From NCBI GenBank assembly GCA_013397435.1, contig VZRG01000445.1, positions 434,001-498,000 on the forward strand: a stretch of 64,000 nucleotides of DNA, given 5' to 3'. How positions within the stretch are numbered: position 1 is the stretch's first letter; each line of letters starts with the position of its first letter. Shown piece after piece: positions 61,263 through 64,000 of this stretch. Below the pieces are notes generated by a model. The model did not search any database and was not told the origin of the DNA. It worked only from the letters and a program-made list of their open reading frames with translations. Made by a program: the position numbers and the translations under genes. The DNA is from Erythrocercus mccallii (lineage: Eukaryota; Chordata; Aves; Passeriformes; Dicruridae).

Positions 61263-62179
61263 CTGGAAAAGAAGTAAAAGGCAGTGTATATTCAAAACTA
61301 AAGAAATCTGCTTCCTCAGAAGAGGAGACAGTGTGGAGGCATCAGTGTGCATGCACATCCACAGGCTACCATGCTTCCTTCTGAGCCAAGCTGTAGCCAA
61401 ACAAACAGGTCACTCCAGCCTGTGATTTACACAGAGGACAAGACATTTTACCATTTTCCCTTCACTGAAGTGCACAAAGTGAGAGCCACTGGACTCCAGT
61501 TTCAGCACGTCTGCATCCCTCTCAAGTGCATCGCTGGTATGTCAAGGTCTGAATTTAGGAAGCTGCACAGTCTGCCAGGTACTGTCTGCTTTCCTCTATG
61601 CAACAAAAACAGAGCAGTGGTTACCACTCTCATGCTTCACTGACTGAAGCTTGTTCAGCTAAGGATACCAACACACTGTCCTTGTACCCAGACACACTCA
61701 ATAGCATGGCCAACATTTTGTCTCTTTGAAACAAAAAATATTCCACAACTCTACAGATGCTCTAAATCCACAATGTGAGGGAGGGTACCGTTATTTTGGC
61801 CATAACTGCACCACCCATGCCCATCAAGAGAGTTAAATGATGTTGCCTTAATAGGATATCTAGGACTGGAACAACAAAAGCCATTTCAAGAATTTTGTTA
61901 CCAATTTCTGGTATCCATTCTGTAGAAAAACATCACAGCTCTGAAACCTGACAGATAACATGGTTGCAGCCATCAGGATGAAAAGTGTGGTTTGATTGCT
62001 TAAACTGATGGTAAGATAACACCTGTTGTCAGATACTTCCTGAGGTGGTTTGCTCTTCCAAGCAAGAGTCCTGCTTGACATCTTTTTGCAGTTCTTGGGA
62101 ATATGTAGCTGGCTAAGTAGTACTTTACATGACTGCTCCTCTGCTGTAGAGTACCAGAGCTAAGATGCATCAGTCCCAC

Positions 62180-62291
62180 AGATTTCTCTTCTAATTGTTT
62201 CAAGGCATTCATTCCATTGATTCAGCTTCAACAAGTATTGTGTCACCTGTCTTACAGAAACTGAACATAAGCTGTCTGGAGACAAGCAGAA
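62180..62291 (-). CDS. candidate exon, protein not recognised
   Basis: On the minus strand the acceptor CTAATTCTTTCCAG ends before 62291. The open frame starts in phase 0 and runs FCLSPDSLCSVSVRQVTQYL, then LKLNQWNECLETIRREI. It either ends at a weak donor (ATCT|GTGGGA, 62180) or stays open to TAG at 62160-62162. Phase 0 at its start fits the phase 0 end of the candidate at 62548-62643, with an intron of 256 bp. A downstream stretch near 61880-61925 could continue it in phase, but its acceptor is only fair. No domain recognised. Confidence 0.28.
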
Positions 62292-62547
62292 CTGGAAAGA
62301 ATTAGGTCTGTTTAAAAAGCTGGAAAGCAGAAGCTATGAAAGGCCCCCAAGCCCCAAACAAATATTATGCTCTTCACAGAGCTGGGCACTCAGGAATGCA
62401 GCTGGCAATAGAAATTTAGAAGATTGCAAAGAAGCTGTCTGACATTTGCTCAATCAGGATCATTTCCCACCCAATGAAGGTGAAGAAGAGTTCACCTGCA
62501 ATGTTTCCTAGTCCTTCTCACATCAAATCTAGCTGCATACAGCTTAC

Positions 62548-62643
62548 CATACAACACATGGCTCCTTCATAGAACAATACACAGTGCTGTGAATTTACAA
62601 TATAGGCAGAATTGGAGCATTCGATCCCTGCAGTAAACAGTCT
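62548..62643 (-). CDS. candidate internal coding exon, protein not recognised
   Basis: The 96-bp segment is 32 open codons, phase 0 at both ends. On the minus strand it lies between a good acceptor (TATATTTCTTTTCATCAG) and a strong donor (TGTATG|GTAAGC). The product begins RLFTAGIECSNSAYIVNSQH and is unusually rich in Cys and Met near its end. It is phase-compatible with the next candidate at 62180-62291. An upstream mate at about 63073-63117 would need a GC-type donor (AAG|GCAAGT) and is only a suggestion. No domain recognised. Confidence 0.3.
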
Positions 62644-64000
62644 CTGATGAAAAGAAATATACATGTACCAACCTCTGTGATGGGCAGGTACCATGGCAAA
62701 CAAATACTAGAGTGGACTGAGTAAATCTAAATAACAGTTTAAAAATGCGAACACCCCAAAATACTTAAATGCCACTGCTTCTAACACAATCAGACTCCTG
62801 TTCTTAGCTGATCCCTAGACATTACTCTATAACTGAACAGTATAAAAACATTCAGCCTTCTGTAAGAACAGAACTCAAGTCATGCTGTGGAAGGTATGAG
62901 TCGTTATTATCAGCTGAATCCTCCTTCAGCATAAGTCTACTGTTCAAGGGGAAAGGAGGCAGCTTTAGTAAAAAATCCAGACAAAAGTTGACAAATGTGC
63001 CTTCCAGTAACAGCATCAGTTTCAACAGCACCTGTTTTGCCCCAACTATTTCCATGTCTCTGCTCTCACTTGCCTTCACAGAATTCCTATGCTCCTTGGT
63101 TTTGACATTCAAAATATCTGTCAGATTATGCAGCAATCCACATTAAGATAATTTATATTAAACTGCTCCACATTAGTAATTCTTCAGGAGAAAGAAATGG
63201 TAAGAAAATAGTAATGGAACAGGCTGAGTAAGAAGCTACCTCTGAATCTGTTGTCAAAACAGGTGTTTGTCAAATCATACTATTTCAGGGCACAGAAAAA
63301 TTAGGCTAGCATCTGAAATTGCCTCCAAGTACAGAATACCCAATTACACTGCTCTGAACTCTGATTTTGCATGTGAACTCATAAAAACTTACTTTTCCTA
63401 CAGCATCCGCTGGCCTGCATTTAAGCCTCCCTCACTAATGAATCAGCTGCAGACTAGTGGTGAAGATTTCAAGGGCAACATTAGTATTCACAGGCTCAAT
63501 AATGGGCTAAATTAAGAACATAAATCCTAGTAAAGGCTTATTTTGCATTATCTTATTTGAATCCAAGGGAAAAAAAATGCTTTACAGACTGAAGTAGAAC
63601 AGAAATTTAGAGCAATTAAGTACTGACTTCAGAGCTTCCATTATTCTTTTGTGGTTTCTTTTCTTTTTCATTCCTGGCTGTCAAAAAGAGAATGCATTTC
63701 TTAAAATCATTTTGTGTTCTGGTAATTCACCTCTTTCAGGTACCTCAAAACTTTTAAATCTAATGTTTAGAAAAACATGAAGCCTACTATTCAACTTAAC
63801 ATTATTAACCATTTATTTGTTTGTTGTTAAATGCATTGGCTGGACTAAAAAGCACAGATTCTAAACCAGTACCTCTCATGATTCACAGGTGCCAGATATT
63901 CATTCTTGGCATCGGATTATACATTCCCAACAACAGAACTCTTGTGATTTATGTGGTTATCTATTACTTATATGAACTGCTTTGACTGAACAGATTCTAC
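62644..64000. other. mostly non-coding sequence at the window end
   Basis: Contains a 94-codon minus-strand frame (62852-63136) with some exon-like words and a plus-strand acceptor TTTTCCTACAG at about 63403 followed by a short open stretch to 63515. Neither forms a complete exon. No repeats recognised. Confidence 0.45.

Noticed and set aside
63070..63117. Minus-strand segment that could end in a GC-type donor and feed the 62548-62643 candidate
   Set aside because: Rests on a rare donor type and only 15 codons.
1..64000. tRNA, rRNA, CRISPR, bacterial operon or phage-like features
   Set aside because: None seen; base composition and repeats point to vertebrate nuclear DNA. A dedicated RNA gene scan was not possible by eye.

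Overview
The window looks like a piece of a bird nuclear genome. It is AT-rich and CpG-poor, and I recognise no complete protein-coding gene on either strand. The bird assignment rests on repeats: CR1 LINE fragments, several ending in the ATTCTATG-type 3' tail, and LTRs that match avian ERVL-like LTRs as I remember them. No operons, ribosome binding sites, CRISPR arrays, tRNAs or rRNAs are visible. Open reading frames are short and scattered, as expected for intronic or intergenic vertebrate DNA. Family assignments come from memory, not from a search.

Layout: (1) 0.5-0.9 kb holds the U3 half of an old ERVL-like LTR on the minus strand. (2) 3.9-4.3 kb holds a minus-strand CR1 piece and a GGTGGAAGT-type minisatellite. 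(3) 10.0-10.8 kb is a nearly complete 729-bp solo LTR on the minus strand. (4) 16-20.2 kb contains plus-strand CR1 pieces; one copy seems split by about 1.1 kb of unrelated DNA. (5) 21.07-21.46 kb is a block flanked by an 8-bp direct repeat. (6) 29.75-30.48 kb is a well-formed 735-bp solo LTR with TG...CA ends, a TATA box, a poly(A) signal and a 4-bp target duplication. (7) 36.36-37.16 kb is the longest CR1 (minus strand, about 800 bp, with the end of its ORF2 still readable), followed by a plus-strand CR1 3' end at 37.7-37.9 kb. (8) 60.3-60.4 kb is a short CR1 3' end. The rest is unique AT-rich sequence with microsatellites.

Nine segments look like vertebrate exons: one open frame between a pyrimidine-rich acceptor and a donor or stop codon. 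Seven are on the minus strand (61.2, 62.2, 62.6, 49.1, 36.0, 22.97 and 14.73 kb) and two on the plus strand (26.2 and 34.1 kb). I could not match any of them to a known protein. By my rough estimate a few such combinations should occur by chance in 64 kb, so they are low-confidence candidates. The window could be intronic sequence of a minus-strand gene, but it could equally be intergenic. I found nothing that amounts to a new biological system; the best leads are the exon candidates, two CpG-rich conserved-element-like patches (2.1 and 15.0 kb) and the repeat structures.
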